In this document: positions 44,505-55,617 of the stretch, piece after piece
Layout of the letters: every line of letters begins with the position of its first letter
How positions within the stretch are numbered: the stretch's first letter is position 1
DNA from: [Mycoplasma] gypis
GTDB lineage: Bacteria; Bacillota_I; Bacilli_A; Mycoplasmatales; Metamycoplasmataceae
Length of the DNA stretch: 64,000 nucleotides
NCBI RefSeq assembly: GCF_016924775.1
Contig: NZ_JAFFTD010000004.1
Span: 1 to 64,000 of the forward strand
Direction of reading: 5' to 3'
Program-made: the position numbers and the translations under genes
Notes under the pieces: model-generated
Told to the model about the DNA's origin: nothing
What the model saw: only the letters and a program-made list of their open reading frames with translations
The model's database searches: none

Positions 44505-45314
44505 ATGAAAAGAAAATTAATTTTATTTGGTTCAACACTTCTTCCTGTTGCTTTAGCAACTTCATTGGTAGCTGGTGCTTGTGACCAACAAAAAACAGTA
44601 AATAACTCATTTTTAAAATCAGTTTTAGCAACAAAAGAAGGAGAAGTAAGTCCTTATAACAAAGCAACTAAAACACTAGATTTAAGTAACTCTAAAATTA
44701 CTGAAATACCTGATAATGGTTTTTCATTTATAGCACTTTCAACTTATACTAATGCAGAACTATATGATCCTGTTACAAAAAAACTTGTTATTGATAATGT
44801 TATTCTAAGTAACAAAATCAAAAAAATTGGAAAAAACGCATTCTACAATTCAGGGATCAAAACAATTACAATTCCAAGTGATTCAGTATTGGAATCAATT
44901 GGTGATGGAGCGTTTACTTTAAACGATTTACACACAGTTGTTTTACCTAACTCTCTAAAAGTTATAGGGCAATATGCTTTTAGTCAAAACAAATTAGAAA
45001 GTGTTACAGTTGGTGAATCATTAAATGTTTTAGAAACTGGTGTTTTTTCAAATAATAATTTAGAATCTTTTGATTTTAAAAACATTAAAGTTGTTCATGA
45101 TTATGCTTTAGGTGAATTTAAAGGAGCAAGCTTAACACTTCCTGGAACAGTTAGTGATTTTCAAATTAATACTTTTGATTATCCACAATCAAAAGGTAAA
45201 TACACAAATAAAGTTCAATTAACTGTTGAAAATGCTGCCTTAAGACAAGCTTTAACACTTTCGCTTCAAGAAGCTCAAAATTCTAAACAAGAACATAACA
45301 TTGAATTAGCATAA
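44505..45314 (+). CDS. Surface lipoprotein with BspA-type leucine-rich repeats
   Basis: 269 residues from the ATG at 44505; an in-frame ATG at 44478 lies upstream of the -10 box and is unlikely. The signal peptide MKRKLILFGSTLLPVALATS ends in lipobox LVAGAC (Cys26). The mature part has three to four LRR_5 repeats of about 23 residues, e.g. 'KIKKIGKNAFYNSGIKTITI', 'LESIGDGAFTLNDLHTVVLP' and 'LKVIGQYAFSQNKLESVTV'. This repeat class occurs in surface proteins that bind host matrix components or other bacteria. The ligand is unknown. It is a single gene ending at a strong terminator. Confidence 0.87.
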   Translation: MKRKLILFGSTLLPVALATSLVAGACDQQKTVNNSFLKSVLATKEGEVSPYNKATKTLDLSNSKITEIPDNGFSFIALSTYTNAELYDPVTKKLVIDNVILSNKIKKIGKNAFYNSGIKTITIPSDSVLESIGDGAFTLNDLHTVVLPNSLKVIGQYAFSQNKLESVTVGESLNVLETGVFSNNNLESFDFKNIKVVHDYALGEFKGASLTLPGTVSDFQINTFDYPQSKGKYTNKVQLTVENAALRQALTLSLQEAQNSKQEHNIELA

Positions 45315-45321
45315 TAATTTT

Positions 45322-45344
45322 TAAAACTGCTTCGGCAGTTTTTT
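45322..45344 (+). terminator. Terminator after the LRR lipoprotein gene
   Basis: AAACTGC TTCG GCAGTTT, a stable tetraloop hairpin followed by T's; the next promoter (TATAAT 45346-45351) starts immediately. Confidence 0.92.
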
Positions 45345-45345
45345 G

Positions 45346-45351
45346 TATAAT
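45346..45351 (+). promoter_or_regulatory. Promoter -10 of the S66 peptidase gene
   Basis: TATAAT abutting the T run of the preceding terminator, 24 bases before the ATG, with AGAAAGG in the leader. Confidence 0.65.
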
Positions 45352-45375
45352 TTTTTACAAGTAGAAAGGACAACA

Positions 45376-46350
45376 ATGTTTAAATTACAAAAAGGAGATG
45401 AAGTCAGAGTCATTGCTCCCGCAAAAAGTTTAAAATTTATTGGAGAGGTCAACACAAATATAGCAATCAAAGCGCTTGAAGATCTAGGATTAAAGGTAAC
45501 TTTTGGTAAAAATGTGATGAATACCGAAAGAAGATTGTCAGCATCTATTAGTGATAGAGTTAGTGATATTCATGATGCTTATAAAGATAAAAATGTTAAG
45601 ATGATTTTTACTGTTATTGGGGGATTTAATTCAAATCAATTACTTCCTTATTTAGACTGAGATTTAATTAAAAATAATCCCAAACCACTTTGCGGATATA
45701 GTGATATAACTTCACTCTTAATAGCCTTAAAGACAAAGACAAACAGCCTAAATTTTTATGGACCACATTTTAGTAGTTTTGCAATGATTCATAATTCTGC
45801 ATTTATTAAAAATGAATTTAAAAAAATGGTTTTAAGCGATGAAGATGTTTTTGAAATGGGAATTAGCGAAAAATGAAGTGATGACACTTGATTCATTAAT
45901 CAAGAAAAACGAGATTTTGTCAAAAATAGTGGTGGATGAATTATTAATGAGGGTCAAGGAACAGGAAAATTATTTGGTGGTAATCTTTCAACAATTATGT
46001 TAATTAAAGGGACAGAATACTGACCTCAAATAACAGAAGATACAATTTTATTTATTGAGTGTGTTTCGTTATTTGGGTATGATGAATTTGAAAGAAATCT
46101 TGTTTCATTAATTCAGAGTCCTTTCTTTAAATATGTTAAAGGTTTAATGATAGGGAGAACGCAAAAAGATTCAGAAATTTCTCAAGATGACATTTTTGAA
46201 ATTATTCGTTCAAAGAAAGAATTGGAAAACATTCCTGTTGTTGCTAATTTAGACTTTGGACACACAATGCCCATAACAATTATTCCATACGGCAAAGAAG
46301 CAACAATTTCAGCACAAAATAATAATTTAAAAATAATAATTAAAAAATAA
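45376..46350 (+). CDS. S66 family serine peptidase (LD-carboxypeptidase/MccF-like)
   Basis: 324 residues, normal for the family. Seen: 'GDEVRVIAPAKSLKFIG', 'RVSDIHDAYKDKNVKMIFTV', 'GGFNSNQLLPYLDW', the nucleophile motif CGYSDIT (Ser109), 'FYGPHF' and C-terminal 'ANLDFGHTMPITIIPYG' with the catalytic His. LD-carboxypeptidases normally trim peptidoglycan tetrapeptides, but this organism has no wall. MccF relatives of the same family detoxify microcin C-like aminoacyl-nucleotides and cleave other acyl-peptides, so a role in peptide processing or toxin immunity is more likely (inference). Confidence 0.9.
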
Positions 46351-46352
46351 TT

Positions 46353-46379
46353 AAAAACCGCAAACGCGGTTTTTTTTTA
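46353..46379 (+). terminator. Terminator after the S66 peptidase gene
   Basis: AAACCGC / GCGGTTT with a short AAAC loop and T8. Confidence 0.88.
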
Positions 46380-46408
46380 TCTTCCTTTATAAAAAAAACA
46401 AACCTCTA

Positions 46409-48349
46409 CTATGAGCTTTGTGTGGTTTGTGTTTCTTCTTTTTTAGATGTTTTGTTTTTATTATTAGAAGAATTTTTAGGTTTTGAATTTTTAGGCGCTG
46501 TTTTTCTTCTTTTTGGTTGTGTATTTGTATTAGTTTCTTTGTTTTCAACTTTATTTTTAGTTACAACATTTTCTTTTTTATCATTTATTTTTTTAACGTG
46601 TCTTTTTGTTTTTTTAGCCTTTTGTGTAGCAGCATCAACTTTGTCAGCTTTTTGCTCTTTTTTATTCATAATCTTTTTAGTGCTATCAACCATTAAAATT
46701 GTTGGTATTACAACGACATTACGACGTTTTTCTTTGTAGAAGAAAGGTTCTAAACGGTCTTTAATTAATTGTTTTAATTCTGGAACAGTTCATTCTTCTT
46801 TATTTCTTATTGTATAAAGAATAGCACTGTGAACCAATCTCTTAGTTTCTTCTAAAAGTTCAGTTGAATTTTTAACATAAAAAGCACCACGGCTAACGAT
46901 TCTTGGTCTTCCTAAAATAATATTTTTTTCTTTGTTAATAGCAATAATAACATGAACGAAACCATTTGAAGCAAGCTCCATTCTTTCTTTTAAAATTGAT
47001 GTATTAACTTTTGAAACAACTTCACCATCAATGAATACAGGGCCTGTATAAATTCTTTCATCAGATAGTCTTAATTCGTGATTAACAAGTTCAAAAACTT
47101 CTCCTAATTTAGCGATAACAACATTTTCTTGCGGTACGCCACATTCGGTAGCTGTATGCCCATGAACAACACTCATTCTGTATTCACCGTGATAAGGCAT
47201 AAAATATTTTGGTTTAGTTATTTTGAAAATTGTTTTATGTTCATCTTTGTAAGCGTGTCCTGATGTATGTAAGTAACCGTCAGTACCATTTTCTTTGATA
47301 ATTGCTCCTAATTTGTAAAGACGGTTAACTAAAAGTTCAATTCTTGATCTATTTCCGGGTATAGGTGATGAAGAAAAAATAATAACATCACCATGTTTAA
47401 TGGTTACCTGTGGATGTTTTGAATAACTCATTTTAGCTAATCCAGCCATTTCTTCACCTTGAGAACCAGTTGTTAAAATTAGTAATTCATTTTCATCGTA
47501 TTTAGAAATGTGTTTTTTATCAATGAAAATTTCGTCAGGTGCATCGATGTATCCAAGACGACGCCCGATTTGTATTCCTTGTACCATTGAACGCCCAAAG
47601 GCCACAACCTTTTTATTCATTTTTGCGCCTAATTCAATAATTGCTTTAATTCTTGTTAGATTTGAAGCAAAAGCAGTAATAATTATTTTTTTCTTGGCGT
47701 TTTTCATGTGGGTCTCAATATCTTTTAAAATATCTTTTTCGGAAGGTGAGTGATTTGGACGCATAGCGTTTGTTGAATCACTAAGAAGAATATCTAAACC
47801 TTCTTGACCAATCTTTTCTAATTTTGAAAAATCAGTTAAATTACCAATTGGTGTGTAATCAAACCGGAAATCGCCTGTACACATTATTGAACCGTTTGGG
47901 GTTGTTATTCTAATTCCAAAGGCATCAGGAATTGAGTGTTGAGCTGTTCAAACATCGACAACAACATCATCAAAAACGAAGCGTGAGTCTCTTTCTAATT
48001 CGATAAATTCAACGTTTACTTTTATTTTTAAATCTGTAAATTTTAATTTTAGATATTGAATAGCAATTCTTGGTGCAAAAATTCTTTTTACATCTACTTG
48101 TTGTACTAAATAAGGTACACCACCAATGTGGTCTTCGTGTCCATGGGTAATAAATAAACCTTGAACTTTTTCTTGGTTTTCGTTTAAGTATGTGTAATCT
48201 GGAATTGAACCCTTAATTCCAGTTGTGAATGAATCATGAAATTTGATTCCTGAATCCAAAATGAAAATTTTGTTATTGTGTTCGATCGCTAATGTGGACT
48301 TACCAATTTCCTGCATTCCACCTAGTCCTCATATTTTTGTGGGTGTCAT
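46409..48349 (-). CDS. rnj: Ribonuclease J
   Basis: 646 residues. RNase J is a metallo-beta-lactamase-fold 5'-3' exonuclease and endonuclease central to RNA turnover. The metal site is 'FITHGHEDHIGG' near residue 65, and further ligands lie in 'CTGDFRFDYT' and 'LLSDSTNA'. The beta-CASP region contains 'FGRSMVQGIQIGRRLGY' and 'FHGEY'-type 'YFMPYHGEYRMSVVHG'. The C-terminal domain 'AINKEKNIILGRPRIVSRGA' follows. The last 95 residues are a low-complexity Lys/Thr/Asn tail (KRRKTAPKNSKPKNSSNN), not typical of RNase J, which may bind RNA. The promoter TATAAT lies at 48414-48409 (minus). Confidence 0.94.
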
Positions 48350-48408
48350 AAAAACTCCTATATTTATTTAAATTATTAATTTGTCATGTAAGAAAAAATA
48401 TTATTTTT

Positions 48409-48414
48409 ATTATA
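48409..48414 (-). promoter_or_regulatory. RNase J promoter -10 box
   Basis: TATAAT on the minus strand, about 60 bases before the ATG, with AGGAGT next to the start. Confidence 0.55.
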
Positions 48415-48828
48415 ACAAATTAAAGAATAAAAAAATATCTAAAAAACGATTTAATCTAGCTTTTTTGTAATTTAAACATTTTTAAAATTTTCTTTTTTAG
48501 AAATTATTTATTGTCTAGATTTTTATCTTGCAAAGACCTAAATACTCAGTTTTAACACATTAATATATAAAAAAATACATTATGTTAAAAACATTAAAAA
48601 ATTACAACATGATTCAAAAAAATAAACATAAAATATTAAAAGTATCAATGCTTTTTCAAAAAACCAGTAAGAAAAATTTCAAATAAGAAAAAAAACACAG
48701 GTTAGTTAAACTATGCTTTTTTATTATTTTTAAGTATTTATATAGGGTCTATTTGCAAAACTTTTAATATTTTGTAAATGTTTTTGATAAAATTTTATTA
48801 TTAATTTAAATATAAAAAAAGGAAAAAA
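48415..48828. other. Gene-free AT-rich spacer
   Basis: About 410 bases between rnj and the CNNM gene. I see no ORF with coding character, no tRNA and no strong hairpin; a small TAGTTAAACTA palindrome near 48700 is followed by a T run and could be a weak terminator. A GGAAAAAA site precedes the next ATG. Confidence 0.5.
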
Positions 48829-50127
48829 ATGTCAGAAGGTTCCCAGAGTTTAATTACTAATTTAGATTTAAACAGTAGTGTGCAAAATAATGCATTTCCT
48901 GATACAGTAGTTCAAATTATTTTATTTACTGTATTATTAATTTTATTGATATTATCAGCGATAATATCTGGTTCAGAAACTGCCTATACATCATTAAGTT
49001 TGGCAAAAATAAATAATTTAGTTGAAAAAAAAGTTAGAGGAGCAAAATTGATTCTCAAACATCACTCAAGATTCAATCAAACCTTGAGTACTATTTTACT
49101 TTTTAATAATATGGTAAACATTGCTTCTTCAACTTTAACGGCATATATTTTAGGGATTTGGTTAAGCAACAACAGCAATATTATTCCAATTATTTCAACA
49201 TTGGTATTAACTCCTGTGCTTGTTATTTTTGGAGAGATATTACCTAAAATAGTTGCTAAAAATCATCCAATTGGTTATCTTAGAATTTTTGTTTATTTTA
49301 TTCATTTTCTTTATATTATTTCTTATCCATTCACATTTTTTATATCTAAAATTGGTAAAAAAGTTTTAGTTACAAACTCAGAAGAAGAATTAAAATCAAT
49401 TATTGATATAGCTAGTGATGAAGGTGTTCTTGAAACAAATGAATCTATGCTTACTCAAAAAGCTCTTGATTTAGATTCTACAAAAGTTTCAAGCCACTAC
49501 ATTCGTTTAAATGAAGTTATTACAATTAAGGCAAGTGCTTCTATTAATCAGGCTTTAGAAATATTTGATGAATATCAATATTCAAGATTGCCAATCGTAA
49601 AAAACAATGAATTAATTGGAATCGTTCACTTAAAAGATATTTTTAATAAAAAAACAGGAAAAGTTATTAATTATCTAAAAACAGTTCCAAATATTTCAAT
49701 GAACATTTCATTATCTAGTGCACTGGAAAAAATGCGTCTTAATCGTGCTCAAATGGCATTTGTTACAAAAAATAATTCTTCAAATAAAGTACTCGGAATA
49801 ATAACTATTGAAGATATTTTAGAAGAACTTGTAGGTGAAATTTACGATGAATATGATGATGAAGAAGATGTTTTCGAAATATCACTTCAACGTTCAAGAG
49901 CTAAATCATCAATAAATCTAAAAACATTATTTAAACAACTTGAAATTGATACGGAAAATATTAGCGAAGAAGAATTACAATTGAGTTTAGAAAAATGATT
50001 AGAACAGAAATTGGGGCATAATCTACACAAAAATGATCGTTTTGAATGAGATGAATATGTTTCATTTAAAGTTTTAGAAACAAAAAAAGGGAAATTACCC
50101 GCAATAATTGAAGTTAATATTTTATAA
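48829..50127 (+). CDS. CNNM/CorC-type membrane protein with CBS domains
   Basis: 432 residues. An N-terminal CNNM (DUF21) membrane domain with about four helices begins near 28, with the signature 'IISGSETAYTSLSLAKINNL' and 'LVIFGEILPKIVAKNHP'. Two CBS domains follow (about 220-335: 'VITIKASASINQALEIFDEY', 'NKVLGIITIEDILEELVGEI'), and a CorC_HlyC-like C-terminal domain ends the protein. Family members are Mg2+ or Co2+ efflux or regulatory proteins; the ion here is not determined by sequence. Part of the tail needs UGA as Trp (KWLEQKLG, FEWDEYV). It is a single gene followed by a terminator. Confidence 0.92.
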
Positions 50128-50163
50128 AACGCAAATCAACTGTTTTCTCAGTTCTGCGTTTTT
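50126..50163 (+). terminator. Terminator after the CNNM gene
   Basis: AACGCA...CAACTG / CAGTT...TGCGTT stem with a bulge and a T-rich tail. Confidence 0.8.
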
Positions 50164-50254
50164 TATTTTTTTCTTTGTCAAATGGTAAAAAAAGATAATT
50201 TAGTTATATAAAATAATTGAAATTTAAAATTACACATTTTTAGATTAAACGGCA

Positions 50255-50287
50255 CAAAAAAACAACAACACAGTGTTGTTGTTTTAA
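50255..50287. terminator. Terminator of tig
   Basis: ACAACAACAC / GTGTTGTTGT near-perfect palindrome flanked by A and T runs, 19 bases past the tig stop. Confidence 0.8.
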
Positions 50288-50305
50288 TATTAATTAGTTT
50301 GAAAA

Positions 50306-51730
50306 TTATTTTTCTGATTCTTTTTTAGCTTTTGTTGTTTTTTTAGCTGGAGTTTTTGTTGCTTTTTCTTTAGCTTCTGATGATTCTTTTTTAGCTTTTG
50401 TTGTTTTTTTAGCAACTACTTCTTCGTCTTCAAAAACTGTTTTGTAATTTTTTGGATCGTTGTATTCAGCTAATTTAGCAATAATTTTTTTATTGATTAA
50501 AGGTAATTGAATTTGTTCTTTTGAAACTAATTTTTTAATTTCTTCAGCAGGCATGTTGTATAGTTTTGCGAATAATTCGTATTCTTTATCGTAATCGCTT
50601 TCTTCAACTGTAATGTTTTCTGCTTTAGCTACTGCTGTATATGTGAATGATACTTTAAGGTTTTTAACAACTTCTTCGTGGATTTCTTGTGCTAATTTTT
50701 CTTTTGTTGATTTAATAGCATCTATGTATTGTTCAACTGTAGCACCTTGTTGTTTTAATGAAGCTTCAAAACGTTTGTAGTATTCGTTCATTTCTTTTCT
50801 TACGATTTGTTGTGGTAATGGATATTCTGAAACAGCAACAATTTTATCCATGATGTCTCTTGCAAATTTATCTTTAGCTTGTTGAACTTTTTCACGATGT
50901 GTTAAATCTTTTAAGTATACTTTTAGTTCATCTAAGTTTGTGATGTTTGGCATTGATAATGATTTAATGAATTCTTCATTTAATTCAGGAAGATCTGGTC
51001 TTTTAACTTTGTTAATTTTTACTTTAAATGTAGCTTCTTTTCCACGTAAAGCTTCCATGTGATATTCTGCTGGGAAAGCAACGTTGAATTGACCTTCATC
51101 ACCCTTTTTAAATTGTTTTAGTGAATCTTCAAATCCTGGGATAAATTGATTTGAACCAATAACGATGTCGAAACCTTGAGCTTCTCCACCATCAAATGCT
51201 TCACCATCAACAAATCCTTTAAAATCAAAGTTAACACTGTCACCATCTTTAATTTGATCTTCAACTTCAATACTTAGAGCGTGACGTGATAACATTTTTT
51301 GAATTTGAGCATCAATATCTTTATCTGTTACTTTAATTGAGTCTAATTTAACTCCTAAATCTTTGTATTCACCTAATTTAACTTCTGGTAAAACTGGGTA
51401 TGAATATTCTAAAACAAGTTCATCAGCATCAGCCTTAACAATGTTTCATTCTGGAGCATCAATAACAAAATCTTTTTCAGTTATTTTTTCAGCTGCTAAT
51501 TTTGCTAACTCGTTAACCATAACTTGTACAGCTTTAGCTTGTACTTGTCCGTCTGAAATGTATTTTTCAGCTTCCGAAGCAGGAACTTTCCCTTTTCTAA
51601 ATCCTTTAACCTCTAAGTTAGCAAGCAAGTTTTTACGCGCTTTATCTTGTTCTTCTTTTCATTGTTTTGAATCAGCTGTAACTGTTACTAATAATTCAGA
51701 TTTCTTTTTATCTAATTTTCTTTTAATCAT
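50306..51730 (-). CDS. tig: Trigger factor (ribosome-associated chaperone)
   Basis: 474 residues. Trigger factor binds the exit tunnel of the ribosome and shields nascent chains. The N-terminal ribosome-binding domain carries 'LEVKGFRKGKVPAS', the exact family signature GFRxGKxP. The central FKBP-type domain has 'VNFDFKGFVDGEAFDGG' and 'FIPGFEDSLKQFKKGDEGQF'. A long helical C-terminal domain with a Lys/Thr/Ala-rich tail (KKTTKAKKESSEAKEKAT) follows, longer than in most species. Upstream lie a TATAAT at 51778-51773 (minus) and a CIRCE-like operator at 51795-51821, implying heat-shock control by HrcA. Confidence 0.96.
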
Positions 51731-51772
51731 ATGTGTAAAACTCCTTTTTAATTTATAAAAATAGATAATAAT

Positions 51773-51778
51773 ATTATA
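51773..51778 (-). promoter_or_regulatory. tig promoter -10 box
   Basis: TATAAT on the minus strand, about 42 bases before the ATG. The -35 region would fall inside the CIRCE-like repeat. Confidence 0.6.
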
Positions 51779-51794
51779 TATTAAAAATATTAAT

Positions 51795-51821
51795 TTAGCA
51801 CTTAAAGTGTTAAAGTGTTAA
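51795..51821 (-). promoter_or_regulatory. CIRCE-like operator (HrcA site) upstream of tig
   Basis: TTAGCACTT - 9 bases - AAGTGTTAA. The CIRCE consensus is TTAGCACTC-N9-GAGTGCTAA; spacing is exactly nine and 15 of 18 positions match, and arms are complementary apart from one G-T pair. It overlaps the expected -35 of tig. Confidence 0.75.
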
Positions 51822-51846
51822 AAAAAGAGCATAAGCTCTTATTTTT
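51822..51846. terminator. Terminator of the DUF3196 gene
   Basis: AAGAGC ATAA GCTCTT with flanking A and T runs; it overlaps the stop codon of the DUF3196 gene and abuts the CIRCE-like operator. Confidence 0.82.
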
Positions 51847-52543
51847 TAAAAAATTCATAAAAGTCTAATTCGCTTTGATTTAAATCATCGACTGATTTTT
51901 TTCCCAATAAACATCAAGTAACATTCAAAACAAGACCTTGAAAGTTTTTTGTTTTTTCAAGGATAATATTGATTCAGTTTTCCACTAAAAATGTAGTAAA
52001 AACTTGGATTGCAATTTTTCCAGCACTTGGATCTTTTTCAAATTCTTCATTAATAACTTTTTTGATTGCAATAATATCTTTGTTTGACTCAAGATTGATT
52101 GTTTTTGATGGGTTAAAAGAAACACCTTTAAAAGTATAGTTGTAGTCAATATTTTTTTCATTTAGCATATTGTAGAATAAAACGGCCATTGATTGATGAT
52201 TTTCATATAAATTAAAAAACTCTTGAATATCTTGTGCATGTTTGTCGATATCATCTTTTAGTTTTAACTGATTGAAAAAAATCATAAACCCATAATCCAT
52301 TTGATCAGTTTTTAGAACTGAAAGGATTTGTTGTGTTGTTAATGAGGTTTTAAAATCAGGATGTATTAAACAATTACGAATAATATCGTGTTCTATTTCT
52401 CTTAATTCGGGGCGGTATCCAAAAATTTCAATATCACCAGCTGTTTGTTTTAATTTAAATAATGCTGCAATAGGATCTGAATCAATGTTTTCTTCAACAA
52501 ATTGAATAATTTCTTTATATTTTTTTTCGTTTTTGTATGTCAT
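51839..52543 (-). CDS. DUF3196-like mycoplasma protein, unknown
   Basis: 234 residues, soluble and mostly helical, with no signal peptide or membrane segment. The N-terminus has 'YKEIIQFVEENIDSDPIAAL' and 'DIEIFGYRPELREIEHDIIR', which I associate with the mollicute-specific DUF3196 family (TPR-like helices, function unknown). No catalytic motif is evident. One UGA Trp lies near 'VENWINIILE' and another in 'VTWCLLG'. The TATAAT at 52555-52550 (minus) ends six bases before the ATG and there is no ribosome-binding site, so translation is probably leaderless. Confidence 0.72.
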
Positions 52544-52549
52544 ATCTTA

Positions 52550-52555
52550 ATTATA
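52550..52555 (-). promoter_or_regulatory. DUF3196 gene promoter -10 box
   Basis: TATAAT on the minus strand, six bases from the ATG, no ribosome-binding site. Confidence 0.55.
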
Positions 52556-52602
52556 TTTTTCTTTTTTTAAAAAAAGTCTCAATTTAGTCTCAATTTTTCC
52601 CA

Positions 52603-53037
52603 TTATTCTTCTGATTTATTTTCATTTTCAGAAGAATTTTCACCAAATGAAGCAAGATAAGATTCTAAAAGATTTTTATCAGATGCAGGAGTTAATTTTT
52701 TACCTTCAACATCTTTTAAATTTCCATTAAAGCAGCGAATAATGTCAATTGAAGAAATTAATAATGCTCCCACAAGATAAAGAACTGAAATAACAATTCC
52801 TAAAATTGAACCTAAAACACTAACTCCTTCAGGTTTTACACTAACAAGTACGATCATAGCAATTAAGTTAATAACAGCAATGACACCAAAAAAAAGTCAT
52901 GCAAAGCCAGTTTTTTTGTAGCCTAAGTAGAAAGAAGGAACACCTAATCCCTTAAAAATACTTAGTATTAGAAAAGTGTTAACATCACGTTTTGAAATAT
53001 TTTGGTAAACTTCTAATATTTCTTCTTTTTTATACAT
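52603..53037 (-). CDS. TM2-domain-like membrane protein
   Basis: 144 residues. A short basic N-terminus is followed by 'FKGLGVPSFYLGYKKTGFAW', which resembles the TM2 domain pattern (GxxGxHxFYLG..xxG), then helices at about 44-66 and 75-100, and an acidic tail (SSENENKSEE). The start ATG at 53037 has AAGGAGT right before it; the frame stays open further upstream but into enolase. TM2 proteins have no settled function. It is transcribed divergently from eno with overlapping -10 boxes. Confidence 0.68.
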
Positions 53038-53056
53038 ATAACTCCTTAATGAATAT

Positions 53057-54460
<1,404 letters not shown>

Positions 54461-54469
54461 AAAAATAAA

Positions 54470-54500
54470 TTAAAAATCAGTCAAAAGACTGATTTTTTTT
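54470..54500 (+). terminator. Terminator of eno
   Basis: AAATCAGTC AAAA GACTGATTT hairpin with T8. Confidence 0.9.
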
Positions 54501-54520
54501 ACTCCTTGTTAAAAATAACC

Positions 54521-54913
54521 TTATTTATTAGAATTTAATTTTTTTAATTCTGCTAAGATTAATTCTTCTGTTGTAGGAACAGGTGCTACTGGTGCTGGTT
54601 TAGGTTTTTTAGAATCTCTGTAGTTTTTAATTAAGTAAACAATTAAAAGTCCAAAGAAAATAAATCCTGTAACAATTAAGAAATTGATTAAAGCTCCAAT
54701 GAATTTTCCATATAAAATTGCACCGTGTTTCATGTCGCTAAGATCTTTCATTTTATCTCCAACGGCATTTACGATAGCTCCCATGATAATATCGTTTGCT
54801 AAAGATGCTACTAAAGCTCCAAATACTGTACCAAGTAGTAGCCCGATAGCTAACATAAACATGTTTCCTTTTGCAACAACTTTCTTAGCGTCGTTTCATG
54901 ATTTTTTAAACAT
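54521..54913 (-). CDS. mscL: Large-conductance mechanosensitive channel MscL
   Basis: 130 residues, the expected size. MscL opens under membrane tension to release solutes on hypo-osmotic shock. The N-terminal amphipathic helix (KKSWNDAKKVVAKGNMFMLA) is followed by TM1 'GTVFGALVASLANDIIMG', an outward loop, and TM2 'FIGALINFLIVTGFIFFGLL', then a charged C-terminal bundle 'EELILAELKKLNS'. This is the standard layout with conserved Gly and Asn positions in TM1. The extended -10 TGGTATAAT ends seven bases before the ATG without a ribosome-binding site. Confidence 0.95.
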
Positions 54914-54920
54914 GTTTAAA

Positions 54921-54926
54921 ATTATA
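54921..54926 (-). promoter_or_regulatory. mscL promoter -10 box
   Basis: TATAAT (extended, TGG before it) on the minus strand, seven bases before the ATG; probable leaderless start. Confidence 0.6.
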
Positions 54927-55007
54927 CCACAATACAAAAATATAAAAAAAACAAAGTAAATAATTAAAAATTAGTTTTTTTTACAAAAATAATCACAATA
55001 ATAAAAA

Positions 55008-55027
55008 AACACTGTTTAAAACAGTGA
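55008..55027 (-). terminator. Terminator of the membrane protein gene
   Basis: CACTGTTT AA AACAGTG stem with a T run on the minus strand, just past the stop. Confidence 0.8.
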
Positions 55028-55028
55028 A

Positions 55029-55592
55029 TTATATTTCCATGCTTGGGAAATCATTTGGAGTATTTGTTTTGTTTATTGAATTTTTAATTAATCAAAATTT
55101 TTCAATTTGTTTCATTGTTTGAAAAGAAAAGACAATAGCAACAATTCATACGATTCCTATAAATAAACCCAAAATAAATAATATTTTTGTATATGAAGCC
55201 TTTTTACTTGCTTCGTCAATTGAACTAAATAAGAAGAAATTTGTTTGATCTCCTGAAGACATTAAAATCATTTGTTCTTTTTCTAGTTGTTTATTAATTT
55301 CATTTAAGGTTTTACTAATAAAAACAACAAAGACAATGCTTAAAATAAACGAAATTATTATTATAGCAGATATAAATGAGGTGAAACTTATCACAGCTTT
55401 AGGTGTGCTATCTTTAAAATTATAACTAGCACCCTCATTGCTAACTTCTATTTTATCAACACCATTAACAAAATTTGCAATAATTACGCTATAACCAATG
55501 ATTGTTGTAATAAATACAACAACAAAAAAGATAATATAACCTATTGTTCAATTTTTAAGTTTAGTTTTTAAATCTAAAAGTGTTTTTTCCAT
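55029..55592 (-). CDS. Membrane protein with three helices, unknown
   Basis: 187 residues. Helices at about 17-41, 68-93 and 136-156 are separated by a polar loop (42-67) and a Lys/Glu/Gln-rich stretch 'LNEINKQLEKEQMILMSSGD' that may be a short coiled coil. I do not recognise the family. There is no signal peptide with a lipobox and no catalytic motif. AGGAAATGGT lies just before the ATG. It is 25 bases downstream of the ATPase-less permease gene and on the same strand, so both may be co-transcribed with the p37-like locus. That neighbourhood is the only hint to function. Confidence 0.7.
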
Positions 55593-55617
55593 ACCATTTC
55601 CTATTTTTTAATATTCA

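Noticed and set aside
46422-46739. Hydrophobic ORF on the plus strand opposite the end of rnj
   Set aside because: It is the mirror of the Lys/Asn-rich RNase J tail; the complement of AAA-rich codons always looks hydrophobic.
48415-48828. Possible tRNA or small RNA in the long spacer
   Set aside because: No cloverleaf elements (no TTCGA arm or CCA-proximal stem) and no paired promoter and terminator.
52560-52602. Repeated AGTCTCAATTT near the DUF3196 promoter as a regulatory site
   Set aside because: Two direct copies in AT-rich sequence only; no supporting pattern elsewhere in the window.
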